NCBI GenBank assembly: GCA_023053685.1
Contig: JALIGW010000058.1
Coordinates: 3,120,545 to 3,184,544 of the forward strand
Source: Diadophis punctatus similis
Taxonomy: Eukaryota > Chordata > Lepidosauria > Squamata > Dipsadidae
Reading direction: 5' to 3'
DNA: 64,000 nt
Shown here: positions 21,428 to 32,672 of the stretch, one piece after another
How positions within the stretch are numbered: position 1 is the first letter of the stretch
Layout: each line of letters begins with the position of its first letter
Translations under genes and position numbers: made by a program
Notes under the pieces: model-generated
Databases searched by the model: none
Told to the model about the DNA's origin: nothing
The model's input: only the letters and a program-made list of their open reading frames with translations

Positions 21428-21536
21428 GCAAGCGGGTGTGCCTGCCTCTCACAACACCATTTCCTCTCCCCCTTTCCCCGCCAGTCTGCCAAGCCAGAAA
21501 GGTTGGGGACCCCCGGCTTAGAGGCTTCCTCTAGAG

Positions 21537-21655
21537 CAGGGGTCTCCAAACATGGCAACTTTGAAGGCTTGTGGACTTCAGCTCCCAGAATTCCCCAGCC
21601 AGTACTGGGAAATCCACAAGTCTTAAAAGTCGCCATATTTGCGCTAGCTGGCCAG
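21537..21655. mobile_element. Palindromic hAT MITE, CAGGGGTCTCCAA family
   Basis: Starts CAGGGGTCTCCAAACATGGC. The second arm is decayed. Confidence 0.7.
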
Positions 21656-22085
21656 GATAGAAACATGATGCTGACCCTTTGAACTGCTCCATCCCCTGCA
21701 CTTCTCTGACATCAAGCGATGACCACACAGTCATGAGACCCCTGATTTGCACCCTTGATTGCAGAATGTCCTGTCCTTCCTCCATGAGTGTGCAAAGAAG
21801 CGTGTGGCTTAGTCACCCTGTGTACCAGGCCTGGCTGTTGCTACCTCCAAGGGCTGGTTGAGTAACCCAGGAATGCCAAATATTTCCTTTCCAAAGGGGA
21901 GGTCAGAACATGTCGAGGCAAGTCCTGGGTTCAAGCCCTCGGCCAAAGACCTACCACGCTTCACTTAGCGCACCCAGAATGGTGTTAAGGAAGTCCCTTC
22001 CGTTCTTTGCCCAGGGAGTGGGGTGTGGGTGTGTGAGAGAATGCGTTTGAATGCTGGTGGTGGTTGTAACTACTTTCCAGATCTA
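21656..22085. other. Single-copy stretch, no gene seen
   Basis: No recognised repeat or exon. Confidence 0.4.
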
Positions 22086-22480
22086 CAGGTAGTCATCGTC
22101 TTATGACAGTTCACTTAGTGACCATCTGAAGTTACAACAGCACTGGAAAAAAGTCACTTAGGACCATTTTTCACCCTTACGACCGTTGCAACATCCCCAT
22201 GGTCACCTGATTTACATTCGGATGCTTGGCATCTGACTCACATTTATGACGGTCGCAGCGTCCCGGGGGTCGCGTGATCCCCTTTTGCAACCTTCTGACC
22301 AAGCAAAATCAACGAGGAAGCCGGATTCACTTTAACAACCGGGGTTACTCACTAAACTGCAGTGATTCACTTAAGAAACGCGGCGGCAAGAAAAGTCGTA
22401 AAATGGGGCGAAATTAACCAATGTCTCACTTGGCCACATAAATTTTGGCCGCAATTTGTTGGTCGTAAGTCGAGGATTCC
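22086..22480 (+). mobile_element. Tigger-like MITE, nearly full length
   Basis: Starts after TA with CAGGTAGTCATCGTCTTATG and ends near GTCGTAAGTCGAGGATTCC. Confidence 0.75.
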
Positions 22481-22984
22481 GTGCACTCGGGGCCTTTTGG
22501 GCTCTCCCGCTTTTCTTTCATTCAGCCTTTTTCCGCAGACATTAGCAGCAAACGCATCTGGGCATCCTTGAATGGTGGGCAGATCAAAGTGGGCAGATCA
22601 AAGATCACCCGAGCTGAGTGATCTCCGCTCTCGATCCTTCAGATCAACCCACATGCTTTTTTCTCTGAAAGAACATTGGCTGGGGGGGGGGGAGAAACCC
22701 AGCATTTCTGGTTCCATCAGCATTGTCTCTGGGGACCTGATGTCCCTGGCATTGCCTGGCAGAGGAAGAATGCCTCGGGCACTTCCTCCCGTGCCAGCTT
22801 GCCCGGTGCCCACCTGATTTTGACTAGCCTGCTTTTGTGGGTTGTGGGAGGGCTGGCCCAGGCTTGGCTGAACGTGGCAACGGCTTGAAATGGGCACCGT
22901 CGTCTTTGTATTACTTTTGCATTATGGAAATGTGCCAACATTGTACTATAATGTCAGGTGCGCCCATTGGCTGGGATCGAGGCC
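22481..22984. other. Single-copy stretch, no gene seen
   Basis: No recognised repeat or exon. A G run is at 22681. Confidence 0.4.
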
Positions 22985-23021
22985 TCTTTGTTTGTTTGTT
23001 TGTTTGTATGTATGTATGTAT

Positions 23022-23108
<87 letters not shown>

Positions 23109-23215
23109 TTGTTCTTATATGCCGCCCAACTCCCGAGGGACTCAGGGCGGCGTACAACATATTATAAGAACAATTATAAAACAATAATAATAGATTTAAA
23201 AACTTACAACATAGA
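22985..23215 (-). mobile_element. LINE (L2-like) 3' tail with long (TTTA)n
   Basis: TTTG, TATG and then about 22 TTTA units, next to ATGCCGCCCAACTCCCGAGG, the LINE 3' terminus on the - strand. Confidence 0.8.
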
Positions 23216-23239
23216 ATAACAGGGTTGGCTGTTAATAAC

Positions 23240-23315
23240 AGCTTTGCTGGCTGGGGAATTCTGGGAGTTGAAGTCCACCAGGCTTAAAGTTGCCAAGGTT
23301 GGAGACCCCTGTTCT
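23240..23315. mobile_element. Half of a palindromic hAT MITE
   Basis: Right arm TGGCTGGGGAATTCTGGGAG to GGTTGGAGACCCCTG. Confidence 0.7.
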
Positions 23316-24620
23316 AATCCACCCTGCTGGTCAAGGCAGGAGACCTTCTTATCATCCCGGTCAAATGGCAGCCCAGTCTGTTTTTGGAAACCTCCAGTGA
23401 TGGAGCACCCACCATTCCTGGAGGCAATCTATTCCACTGAATAATAGAATTGGAAGGGACCTTGGAGGTCTTCTAGTCCAACCCCCTGCCCGAGGCGAGA
23501 GACATTATTTCATGCCAGTCAAATCCACAGTCTGTTTTTGGAAAGCTCCAGTGATGGAGCACCCACCATTCCTGGAAGCAATCTATTGCACTGAAGGGAC
23601 CTTGGAGGTCTTCTAGTCCAACCCCCTGCCCTAGGCAGGAGACCTTCTTATCATCCCGGTCAAATGGCAGCCCAGTCTGTTTTTGGAAACCTCCAGCTCC
23701 ATTCCAATCTATTCCATCGAATAACAGAGTTGGGATGGACCTCAGAGGTCATCTAGTCCAACCCCCTGCTCAAGAAATGCATCTGTTGCTGATGTTATCC
23801 GTTCAGTCGTGTCCGACTCTTGCTGCTTCTCTGGGCCAGGTGGTCTCTCCACGCCTTCCGATCTTGCGCTGCTTCTTTGAATTTTCCGATGCTCTGGCTG
23901 GGGTCAGCTTTGACGGTGTCCATCCACCGAGTTCTTCTGCGGCCTGGTTGCCTTTTACTGCTAACTCTTCCAAACAAAATTGCTTTCTCCAGTGAATTAC
24001 CTCGCATGACATAGCCAAAATAAGTGAAGTCACAGTTTCGTGATTTTGCCTTCTGACTGTCCAGTCTCTTCTTAAAAACTTCCAGTGTTGCAGCATCCAC
24101 AACTTCTGGAGGCAAGCTGTTCCACGGATTAATTGTTCTAACTGTCAGGAAATTTCTCCTTAGTTCTAAGTTGCTTCTCTCCTTGATTAGTTTCCACCCA
24201 TTGCTTCTTGTTCTACCCTCAGGTGCTTTGGAGAATAGCTTGACTCCCTCTTCTTTGTGGCAACCCCTGAGATATTGGAACACTGCTATCATGTCTCCCC
24301 TAGTCCTTCTTTTCATTAAACTAGACATACCCAGTTCCTGCAACCGTTCTTCGTATGTTTTAGCCTCCAGTCCCCTAATCATCTTGGTTGCTCTTCTCTT
24401 CGCACTCTTTCCAGAGTCTCCACATCTTTTTTGTAAGTGGATGCAATGGTCCAAGTGTGTGGCCTTAACAAGGCCTTATAAAGCGGTACTAACACTTCCC
24501 GTGATCTTGATTCTCTCCTGTTCCCCAAGGCGTGATGACTCTTGTTTTAGCCTCCAGTCCCCTAATCATCTTTGTGGCTCTTCTCTGCACAATATTCCAG
24601 AGTCTCCACATCTTTTTTGT
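23316..24620 (-). mobile_element. Series of CR1 LINE 3' ends
   Basis: Short 3' fragments start at about 23316, 23446, 23594 and 23722. The last continues after a Bov-B insertion at 24055-24500. The - strand encodes [40 protein letters not shown] and VRTINPWNSLPPEVVDAATL. A shorter repeat of the upstream part follows to 24620. Confidence 0.85.
23772..24057 (-). mobile_element. Bov-B (RTE) LINE 3' end
   Basis: The - strand encodes an RTE-type C-terminus with MRGNSLEKAILFGRVSSKRQ, PGRRRTRWMDTVKADP and AAQDRKAWRDHLAQ. It ends in AGTCGGACACGACTGAAC, the sequence typical of the Bov-B 3' end. It sits inside a CR1 copy. 5'-truncated, with no catalytic domain. Confidence 0.8.
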
Positions 24621-24775
24621 ACTGTGGTGACCGTATTCTCAGGAGGGCCTTGTGGTGGGATCAGTGGAGAGAACATTATTTATGCACCAGGAGCTTTTCC
24701 AAAATGCCTCCAGCACATTTCTCGGGGTGATGCTTTGCATCAATAATGGAGAATATTTGTAGCTCAGGGTTGACA

Positions 24776-25185
24776 TGAGGGGTCCTCGGTGCTCTCTGAG
24801 CCTGGTTGCTTTCTTGCAGATGTTTCATCACCCAAACTAGGTAGCATCATCAGTGCTAGAAGGGAGGAAGAGGAGGAGGAGGAAGACAGAAGAGGGAAGG
24901 AGGAGGAGGACTGGGGTCCTTGGTGCTCTCTGAGCTTGGTGGTTTTCTTGCAGACATGTCATGATCCAACTAGGTAGCAACATCAGAGCTAGTTAGGGTC
25001 ATGAAACATCTGCAAGAAAACAACCAAGCTCAGAGAGCATCAAGGACCCTACAGTCTTCCTTCTCCCCCTCCCCCTCTTCCTCCTCGCAAGCCTCATTCC
25101 TTTCTAACACTGATGATGTTCCCTAGTTGGGTCAGGAAACATTTGCAAGAAAACTACCAAGCTCAGAGAGCATCAAGGTCCCTAC
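24776..25185. repeat. Penelope-derived hammerhead-like units in both orientations
   Basis: - strand copies at about 24811-24861 and 24945-24993, a partial + strand copy at 24988-25020, and a + strand copy at 25102-25150 (CTGATGA, then GGAAACATTTGCAAG). They alternate with GGA-rich spacers. Confidence 0.7.
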
Positions 25186-25187
25186 AG

Positions 25188-25377
25188 TTCTTCTTCTTCT
25201 TCTTCTTCTTCTTCTTCTTCTTCTTCTTCTTCTTCTTCTTCTTCTTCTTCTTCTTCTTCTTCTTCTTCTTCTTCTTCTTCTTCTTCTTCTCCTCCTCCTC
25301 CTCCTCCTCCTCCTCCTCCTCCTCCTCCTCCTCCTCCTCCTCCTCCTCCTCCTCCTCCTCCTCCTCCTCCTCCTCCC
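25188..25377. repeat. (TTC)n(TCC)n microsatellite
   Basis: About 100 bp of TTC (25188-25290), then about 87 bp of TCC. Long poly-L, F, S, E, K or G frames are artefacts. Confidence 0.97.
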
Positions 25378-25416
25378 AACATAACACGAAGAGAGAAGGA
25401 GAACTGTGGTCTAAGC

Positions 25417-25525
25417 CAGGGGTCTCCAACCTTGGCAACTTGAAGACTTGTGGACTTCAACTCCCAGAATTCTGGGAGTTGAAGTCCCCAAGTCTTAAAA
25501 GTTGCCAAGGTTGGAGAGCCCTGCT
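25417..25525. mobile_element. Palindromic hAT MITE, CAGGGGTCTCCAACC family
   Basis: CAGGGGTCTCCAACCTTGGC to GGTTGGAGAGCCCTG. TCTAAGC occurs on both sides. Confidence 0.8.
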
Positions 25526-25844
25526 CTAAGCCATGGGCCTGCTGCTCCTCCTCCTCCTCCCCAGTCCCAGAGACAGGGGCAGTGGGCCATTCTGGCTCTG
25601 TGCCCAGGGCAGAGACCCAGCCAGGCCCATCCCTGGGCATCCCAGTTTTGCAGCTTTCAAAAAAAAAAGATGCCTCCGCAGCCGAGAGTCCCTCCCAACA
25701 GCTTGCAGCTCTTGATAGCTCTGGGCTCTTGACGGGGATGCGGTTATCTCCAGCTGACTAGGAGGCCCTTCTTAGAATTTGATTTCCAGGAGATCACATG
25801 GAGCGAAGAATCGGAAGCCTAGCCTGCCTAGCCTGGCTCTTGTG
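25526..25844. other. Single-copy stretch, no gene seen
   Basis: No recognised repeat or exon. Confidence 0.4.
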
Positions 25845-25930
25845 CACACACACAACACACACACAACACACACACACACACAACACACACACAACACACA
25901 CACACACACACAACACACACACACACACAC

Positions 25931-25984
<54 letters not shown>
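25845..25984. repeat. (CA)n microsatellite with AACAC interruptions
   Basis: About 140 bp of CA with seven CAA interruptions. Confidence 0.97.
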
Positions 25985-25987
<3 letters not shown>

Positions 25988-26014
25988 GTGGAAGCAAGTT
26001 TCTGATCTTGTGCC

Positions 26015-26245
26015 TATGGAGATTCTCAGTCACCCACGTCACAGTTGTCCCAAAGGTGGTTTTTTTCCCCCACAAGTGGCAACTGGACTTTCTGGTTTTT
26101 CTTTGAAGACGTTTCGCTCCTCATCCAAGAAGCTTCTTCAGCTCTGAGCTGTTTTGTCTCAGATGTTTTAGGGTTTCCCGCTTTAAGCACAGGGTTGGAC
26201 TAGAAGACCTCCAAGGTCCCTTCCAGCTCTACTATTCTATGTTCT
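26015..26245. mobile_element. Penelope-derived hammerhead-like unit (type B) fused to a CR1 3' end
   Basis: 26015-26150 on the - strand: CTGAAGA, a six base pair stem GCTTCT/AGAAGC-type (here GCTTCT/AGGAGC), GCGAAACGTC, TTCAAAGAAAAACC. It runs directly into a CR1 3' end on the + strand (ends GGACTAGAAGACCTCCAAGG). The same junction is at 36226-36376. Confidence 0.65.
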
Positions 26246-26271
26246 GCGGTCTATGAGAGGACTAACCTAGG

Positions 26272-26530
26272 ACCAAGGAGGCCCCAAAGGTGCTTTTTTT
26301 TCAAGAGGCAACTGGACTTTCTTATTATTATTATTTTTCTTTGAAGGCGTTTCGCTTCTCATCTGAGAAGCTTCATTAGCTCTGACTGGATGGAAGGGGG
26401 GGGAAGGGAAGGATTTATACTCCTTGCAGACTTCCACCCACCCACCCCCCATCCAGTCAGAGCTGAAGAAGCTTCTTGGATGAGAAGCAAAACGTCTTCA
26501 AAGAAAAACCAGAAAGTCCGGTTGCCTCTT
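26272..26530. repeat. Inverted pair of type B Penelope-derived units
   Basis: 26329-26393 (- strand) and 26449-26526 (+ strand) are inverted copies (GAAGCTTCATTAGCTCTGAC versus AGTCAGAGCTGAAGAAGCTT) around a C-rich spacer of about 55 bp. Confidence 0.7.
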
Positions 26531-26584
26531 TCTTTGGGAGGGGGGAAATACCTTTGAGACATTTCTGATCTTGTCTTCCGTGCA

Positions 26585-26655
26585 GTGTCTCTCAACCTTG
26601 CCAAGGTGAAAATGGGCGGACTTCAATTCCCAGAATTCCTCAGCCAGCTTTTTAC
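26585..26655. mobile_element. Half of a palindromic hAT MITE
   Basis: CAGTGTCTCTCAACCTTGCC to CCTCAGCCAGC. Confidence 0.65.
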
Positions 26656-26691
26656 CTGGCCTGCGGATTCCGACAACCTGTAAGCCACTAG

Positions 26692-27955
26692 AATAGAATA
26701 GAGTAGATTAGAGTAGAATGGAATGGAATAGAATGGAATAGAATAGAATAGAATAGAATAGAATAGAATAGAATAGAATAGAATAGAATAGAATAGAATA
26801 GAATAGAATAGAATAGAATATAGAAAAAGAATAGAATAGTAGAAAAAGAATAGAATATAGAAAAAAAAGAATAGAATATAGAAATAGAATAGAATAGAAT
26901 ATAGAAAAAGAATAGAATAGAATAGAATAGAATAGAATAGAATATAGAAAAAGAATAGAATAGTAGAAAAAGAATAAAATATAGAAAAAATAGAATAGAA
27001 TATAGAAAAAGAAGAATAGAATATAGAAAAAGAATAGAATATAGGAAAAGAATAGAATAGTAGAAAAAGAATAGAATATAGAAAAAATAGAATAGAATAT
27101 AGAAAAAGAATAAAATAGTAGAAAAAGAATAGAATATAGAAAAAAAAGAATAGAATATAGAAAAAGAATAGAATGGAATATAGAAAAAGAATAGAATAGA
27201 AAAAGAATAGAATAGAATAGAATAGAATAGAATAGAATATAGAAAAAGAATAGAATAGTAGAAAAAGAATAGAATATAGAAAAAATAGAATAGAATATAG
27301 AAAAAGAAGAATAGAATATAGAAAAAGAATAGAATATAGAAAAAGAATAGAATATAGAAAAAATAGAATAGAATATAGAAAAAGAATAGAATAGAATATA
27401 GAAAAAGAATAGAATAGTAGAAAAAGAATAGAATATAGAAAAAATAGAATAGAATATAGAAAAAGAATAGAATATAGAAAAAGAATAGAATAGTAGAAAA
27501 AGAATAGAATATAGAAAAAATAGAATAGAATATAGAAAAAGAATAGAATAGAATATAGAAAAAGAATAGAATAGAAAAAATAGAATAGAATAGAAAAAGA
27601 ATAGAATATAGAAAAAATAGAATAGAATATAGAAAAAGAATAGAATAGAATATAGAAAAAGAATAGAATAGAAAAAAATAGAATATAGAAAAATAGAATA
27701 GAATAGAATATAGAAAAAGAATAGAATAGAATAGAAAAAAATAGAATAGAATATAGAAAAAGAATATAATATAATATAGAAAAAGAATAGAATAGAAAAA
27801 AATAGAATAGAATATAGAAAAAGAATATAATATAATATAATATAATATAGAAAAAGAATAGAATAGAAAAATAGAATAGAATAGAATATAGAAAAAGAAT
27901 AGAATATAGAAAAGAATAGAATTGAATATAAAAAAATAGACTAGAATAGAATAAG
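26692..27955. repeat. (AATAG)n array with AGAAAAAG-type variants, 1.26 kb
   Basis: Pure AGAAT units at the left, then mixed units ATAGAAAAAGA and AGAATAG in higher-order patterns. It touches the 3' end of the CR1 copy at 27956, so it is the expanded CR1 tail. Confidence 0.95.
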
Positions 27956-28505
27956 CTGGAAGGGACCTTGGAGGTCTTCTAATCCATCCCCTTGCTCAAG
28001 CAAGAGATCCTGTACCATTTTAGATAGGTGGATGTCCAATCTCTTCTTTAAAACCTCCAGTGATGGAGCGCCCACAACTTCTGGTGGTAAGCAGTTCCAC
28101 TGGTTAATTGTTCTCACTGTTAGGATGTTTCTCCTCAGTTCCAGGTTGCTTCTCTCCTTGTTTAGTTTCCACCCATTGCTTCTTGTTCTACCCTCAGGTG
28201 CTTTGGAGAATAGCTTGACCCCCTCTTCTTTGTGGCAGCCCCTGAGATATTGGAACACTGCTATCATGTCTCCCCTGGTCCTTCTTTTCATTAAACTAGA
28301 CATACACAGTTCCTGCAACCGTTCTTCATATGTTTTAGCCTCCAGTCCCCTAATCATCTTTGTTGCTCTTCTCTGCACTCTTTCTACAGTCTCAACATCT
28401 TTTTTGTAAGTGGATGCAATAGTCCAAGTGTGTGGCCTTACCAAGGCCTTATAAAGCGGTACTAATGATCTTGATTCTCTCCTGTTCCCCAAGGCGTGAT
28501 GACTC
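27956..28505 (-). mobile_element. CR1 LINE 3' end, long copy
   Basis: The - strand is open for 194 codons: [82 protein letters not shown]. This is the end of CR1 ORF2 without the reverse transcriptase. Its expanded AATAG tail lies to the left. Confidence 0.9.
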
Positions 28506-29005
28506 TTGCAGTGGGCGCTGTGCACGAGAGGGTCTTGGTAGCTCCCTGGGGTCTGGAGCCCCTCCCTCTCTGCCCCTCCCTTTGGCTATTGTCTCTCTTG
28601 TCAAGGACAAAGGATGGGAGGGTCCCTTCAGGAAGCAGTGAGGGGAGCCTGGAGGAAGAAGAGAGTTGTCCTTAAGCAATCTGTTTTGCACAATCTTTCT
28701 GGAGCATTCCTTGAAGAAGAGCCGTTTGGCAGGAGAAGGAGTCACGCTCTGGCAGATATTTTTAGATTGCCAAATAATGGGACTTTTCTCCTGCTTTTCC
28801 GGGCTTGGAAAATTGACATGAAGTTCTGAAGCTGACCTCAGTTCCCTGGCTCTGGAGTGGGAGAAATTGTGCTTTGTGTACGCAGAGCCCATTGTGCGTT
28901 GTGTGCTCAGAACCGGGGAGGCACAGGGGATGGATCACCCAGGCCGTGTTGGGGTGGTTGTGTTTGTTGTGTTCGCTGACCGACGCAGAGCGTGTTATAC
29001 AGAGC
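28506..29005. other. Single-copy stretch, possible conserved non-coding sequence
   Basis: No repeat or exon recognised. 28680-28860 has even composition and no simple repeat, so it is a reasonable candidate for conservation, untested. Confidence 0.35.
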
Positions 29006-29128
29006 AAATGTTTCTCAACCTTGGCCACTGGAAGAAGATGAGTGGACTTCAACTCCCAGAATTCCACAGCCAGCAAAGGATTCTGGGAGTTGAAGTCCAC
29101 TCCAAGTGTCCAACATTGAGAAACATCG
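29006..29128. mobile_element. Palindromic hAT MITE
   Basis: TGTTTCTCAACCTTGGCCAC and its diverged complement CATTGAGAAACA around CCACAGCCAGCAAAGG. Confidence 0.75.
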
Positions 29129-29146
29129 GTCCATCCAATCCCGATA

Positions 29147-29515
29147 CAGGCCGTCTTTGACTTGCAGCCAAAATTGACCCCAAAATTGCTAAGCGAGACA
29201 GTTGTTAAAATGAGTTTTGCCCCCTTTTGATGACCTTTCTTGCCACCGTTGTTAAGTGAATCACTGCAGTTGTTAAGTCACTCACACGGTTGCTAAGTGA
29301 ATCGGGCTCCCCCATTGACTTTGTTCGTCAGAAGGCCTCGAAACGGGATTGCTGCAACCGTCATAAGTACCTGCCGGTTGCCAAGCCTCTGAATTTTGGC
29401 CCTGGGGATGCTACAACGGTCGTAAGTGTGGAAAACGGCCCTGATTCGCATTTTCCAGGGCCGTTGTAACTTTGGACGGTCGCTAAACGAACTGTCATAA
29501 ATCGAGGACTACCTG
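29147..29515 (-). mobile_element. Tigger-like MITE, nearly full length
   Basis: Starts after TA with CAGGCCGTCTTTGACTTGCA and ends ATCGAGGACTACCTG. The right-hand TA has become CA. Confidence 0.8.
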
Positions 29516-30030
29516 CATCTCATAAAGTCCATTCTTCGGCAGTGCATTTAGGAAGCTGGAATGAGGGCTGGTCACTTAACCAAATGCTTTTGCATAAGGC
29601 GCAACGTTGGGCGCAACAGCGTGAACCTTGGCTGGACTCGGTAGCGTAGCCTTTTGTACAAACTCGGTTTGCTGCCTCTTTGCGGTTCCAGAAAATGGGC
29701 TAATTTGATAAACAGGTCGTGTTGCGAAGGCGCAGCCTCTGACTTGCAAAGCAGGTGACCGTTAATTTTTACGCACCCACGTACTGCATTGCTTGGGGGA
29801 AGAAATTCTGATTTATTTATTTTTTTACTTATATCTCGGCAGCCTTCAGACAGCAATGGTGAAGCTGGTTTAGATATTGCTCCACTATTAAGAGTGACAG
29901 GGAAAGACCGCTGGGCTGATGAAGCAACTAGTCCTCACGGCCTTCTAAGCCTTGCACGAGGGACTCCCAATGTCGCAAGAGATGGGTCTTCATCGCATTT
30001 GATTGGAGTATTAGTACCGCTTCAAAGACC
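29516..30030. other. Single-copy stretch, no gene seen
   Basis: No recognised repeat or exon. A short ATTT run is at about 29812. Confidence 0.4.
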
Positions 30031-30940
30031 CCACTTGGAATACTGCATCCAGGTTTTGACCACCATATTATTAAAAAAAAGATGTTGAGACTCTGGAAAA
30101 AAAAGTGCAGAGAAGAGCAACAAAGATGATTAGGGGGCTGGAGGTGAAAACATACAATGAACGGTTGCAGGAATTGGGTAGGTCTAGTTTAAGGAAAAGA
30201 AGGACTAGGGGAGACATGATAGAAGGATTCCAGTATTTGAGGGGCTAGCTGAAAGAAGGGGGGGGGGTGTCAACCTATTCTCCAAAGCCCCTGATGGAAA
30301 CTAATGAAGGAGAGAAGCAACCAAGAACTAAGGAGAAACTTCCTAAAGAGTGAGGACAATTAACCAGTGGAACAGCTTGCCACCAGAAGTTGTGGCTGCT
30401 CCATCCATTTTAAGAAGAGACTGGACGGTCACTTGTCTGAAATGGTATAGGCCAGTGATGGCGAACCTTTTTTTCCTCGGGTGCTGAAATAGGGCGTGTG
30501 TGCGCTATTGCACGCGCATGCGTGCCCACACCCATAATTCAAAGCCCCTCACTTGCTCCACCCTCCTGCACATGCGTGCCCGACCCCCCCACTCCCCCTT
30601 TCCCGACTTCCGGTGGGCCCATTTTTCACCCTCCCCAGGCTCCAGAGGCTTTCTTGGAGCTTGGGGAGGGCAAAAAACGCTCCCCCCTGCCACCCTGGAG
30701 GCCCTCTGGAGGCCGAAATCGCCCTCCCAGAGCCTCCACGCGAGCCAAAAATCAACTGGCGGGCACGCACATGCGCACTGGAGCTGAGTTAGGGCAACGG
30801 CTCGCGTGCCGGCAGATATGGCTCTGCGTGCCACCTGTGGCACCCGTGCCATAGGTTCACCATCACTGGTATAGGATTTCCTGCTTGAGCAAGTGGCTAG
30901 ACTGGAAGACCTCCAAGGTCCCTTCCAACTCTGTTACAGA
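30031..30940 (+). mobile_element. CR1 LINE 3' end interrupted by a hAT MITE
   Basis: 30031-30452 and 30869-30940 are one CR1 copy (CCACTTGGAATACTGCATCC at its start, AAGACCTCCAAGGTCCCTTC at its end). Confidence 0.8.
30453..30868. mobile_element. hAT-type MITE, CAGTGATGGCGAACC family (416 bp)
   Basis: Ends CAGTGATGGCGAACC and GGTTCACCATCACTG. Flanks GTATAGGC and GTATAGGA match at 7 of 8. Confidence 0.85.
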
Positions 30941-31318
30941 TATTCCTCAACTTACGGCCACAATTGAGCCCAAAATTTCTGTTGCTAAATGAGACATCTA
31001 TTAAGTGAATTTTTCCCTATTTTCCGACCTTTCTTGCCCCCGTTATTAAGTGAATCACTGCAGTTCTTAGGTTGTGAAGTGAACCTGGGCTTCCCCACTG
31101 GCTTTGCTTGCCAGAAGGTCACAAAAGCGGATCAGGTGACACTACAACCGTCATAAATACGAGACAGTTGCCAAGCATCTGACTTTTAAAATCCCATGAC
31201 CACAGGGATGCTGTAATGGTCGGGAGGGTGATAAACGGTCCTAACTCCCTTTTTTCCAGTGCCGTTGTAACTTTGAAACGGTCGCTAAATGAACCGTGGT
31301 AAATCAAGGACTACCTCT
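30941..31318 (-). mobile_element. Tigger-like MITE
   Basis: ATTCCTCAACTTACGGCCAC to AAATCAAGGACTACCT, inserted at the 3' end of CR1. Confidence 0.75.
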
Positions 31319-31452
31319 ACTCCGTTGTTATGGAAGTCTCTGAATCCAAACGTCCGTTCTTCTCCGTCTTTCGCCTCTCTAAGAGGGACGTCATCAATGC
31401 ATTCCTTATATTTTAAAAAAGAAAAATACAGATTGCTGTGGTTATTCTAGTT

Positions 31453-31587
31453 CAGTGTTTCTCAACCTTGGCAGTTTGAAGATGTGTGGACTTCAACTCC
31501 CAGAATTCCCCAGCCAGCGTTGCTGGCTGGGGAATTCTGGGAGTTGAAGTCCACACATCTTCAAACTGCCAAGGTTGAGAAACACTG
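31453..31587. mobile_element. Palindromic hAT MITE (135 bp)
   Basis: CAGTGTTTCTCAACCTTGGC to GGTTGAGAAACACTG. TCTAGTT is duplicated on the two sides, close to the hAT target preference. Confidence 0.85.
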
Positions 31588-31990
31588 TCTAGTTCCTGCC
31601 CCTGTTAAACAAAGCGGCTTTCAAATAAAAAAAAATAAGGCCCCGACATCTGGACAGCGCCTAGCTTGGGGAAGGCTGCATTGTTCTCACCATTGTCTTC
31701 CTCCCAGTTCTTGCCTGTTACGTCACTAAGAGAAGCAGCTGTTCGGCTTGCTTCATAATGGGCCTGCTGTCCGAATGGCCCTCCAGACCAAGAGAATCCA
31801 GTTTTGGAAGGCGTTGGTTGCTTCGTTCCCATTTTATTCCCCCGGGTCTGGAAAGGATCCTCAGGATTTTCACACACACCCCACCCGTCTCCGCGTGAGC
31901 GTTTTCTTCAAAATTTGTCAGCCTCTTTCCTAGCAGCCTAATCCTGATCAAACGGAAGGACCTCCGAAGTTCTGTGGTTATTCTTCGCTA
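31588..31990. other. Single-copy stretch, no gene seen
   Basis: No recognised repeat or exon. Confidence 0.4.
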
Positions 31991-32641
31991 AGATTGAATC
32001 GGAGGAGGAGGAGGAGGAAGAGGAGGAGGAGGAGGAGAGCTGTGGGGTCTTTGGTGCTTTCTGAGCTTGGTGGTTCTCTTGCAGACGTTTCACGACCCAA
32101 CTAGGGAACATCATCAGTGCTAGAAGGGAGGGGTGGTTAGGAAAAGGAAAAGGAAAAGAACTATGAGGTTCTTGGTGCTCTCTGAACTTGGCTGTTTTCT
32201 TGCAGAAGTTTCGTGACCCAACTATGGAACATCATCAGTGCTAGAAGGGAGTGGGGTTTACAGAATGGAGGAGAAGGAGAAGGCATGGAGGAGGGAGGAG
32301 GAGGACTGTAGATCCTGAGTGGTCTCTGGACTTGGTGGCTTTCTGGAAGACGTTTCATGAACCCAACTAGGTACCATCATCAATGCTAGAAGGGAGGAGG
32401 AGGAGAAAGACTGTGGGGTCCTTGGTACTCTCTGTGCTTGGTTGTTTTCTGGCAGACGTTTCATGACCCAACTAGGGAACATCATCAGTGCTAGGGTAGA
32501 AGGGGGTAGGGTTTGTGGAGGGGAAGGGAGGATGGGGAAGAGGAGGACTGTGGGGTCCTTGGGGGCTCTCTGAGCTTGGTGGTTTTTCTTGCAGACGTTT
32601 CATGACCCAACTAAGTAATACCATCAGTGCTAGAAGGGAAT

Positions 32642-32649
<8 letters not shown>
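31991..32649 (-). repeat. Cluster of 5 Penelope-derived hammerhead-like units
   Basis: Copies at about 32078-32127, 32199-32247, 32341-32391, 32449-32496 and 32588-32637, spaced about 110-150 bp and separated by GGA-rich stretches and TGTGGGGTCCTTGG(T/G). The copy at 32078 keeps CTGATGA, GAAACGTC and TGCAAGA. Confidence 0.75.

Positions 32650-32672
<23 letters not shown>

Noticed and set aside
25127..25640. Long poly-L, poly-E/K and poly-G frames
   Set aside because: Direct translation of (TTC)n and (TCC)n.
27941..28525. 194-codon frame as a host gene
   Set aside because: It is the CR1 ORF2 C-terminus, seen in dozens of copies in the window.
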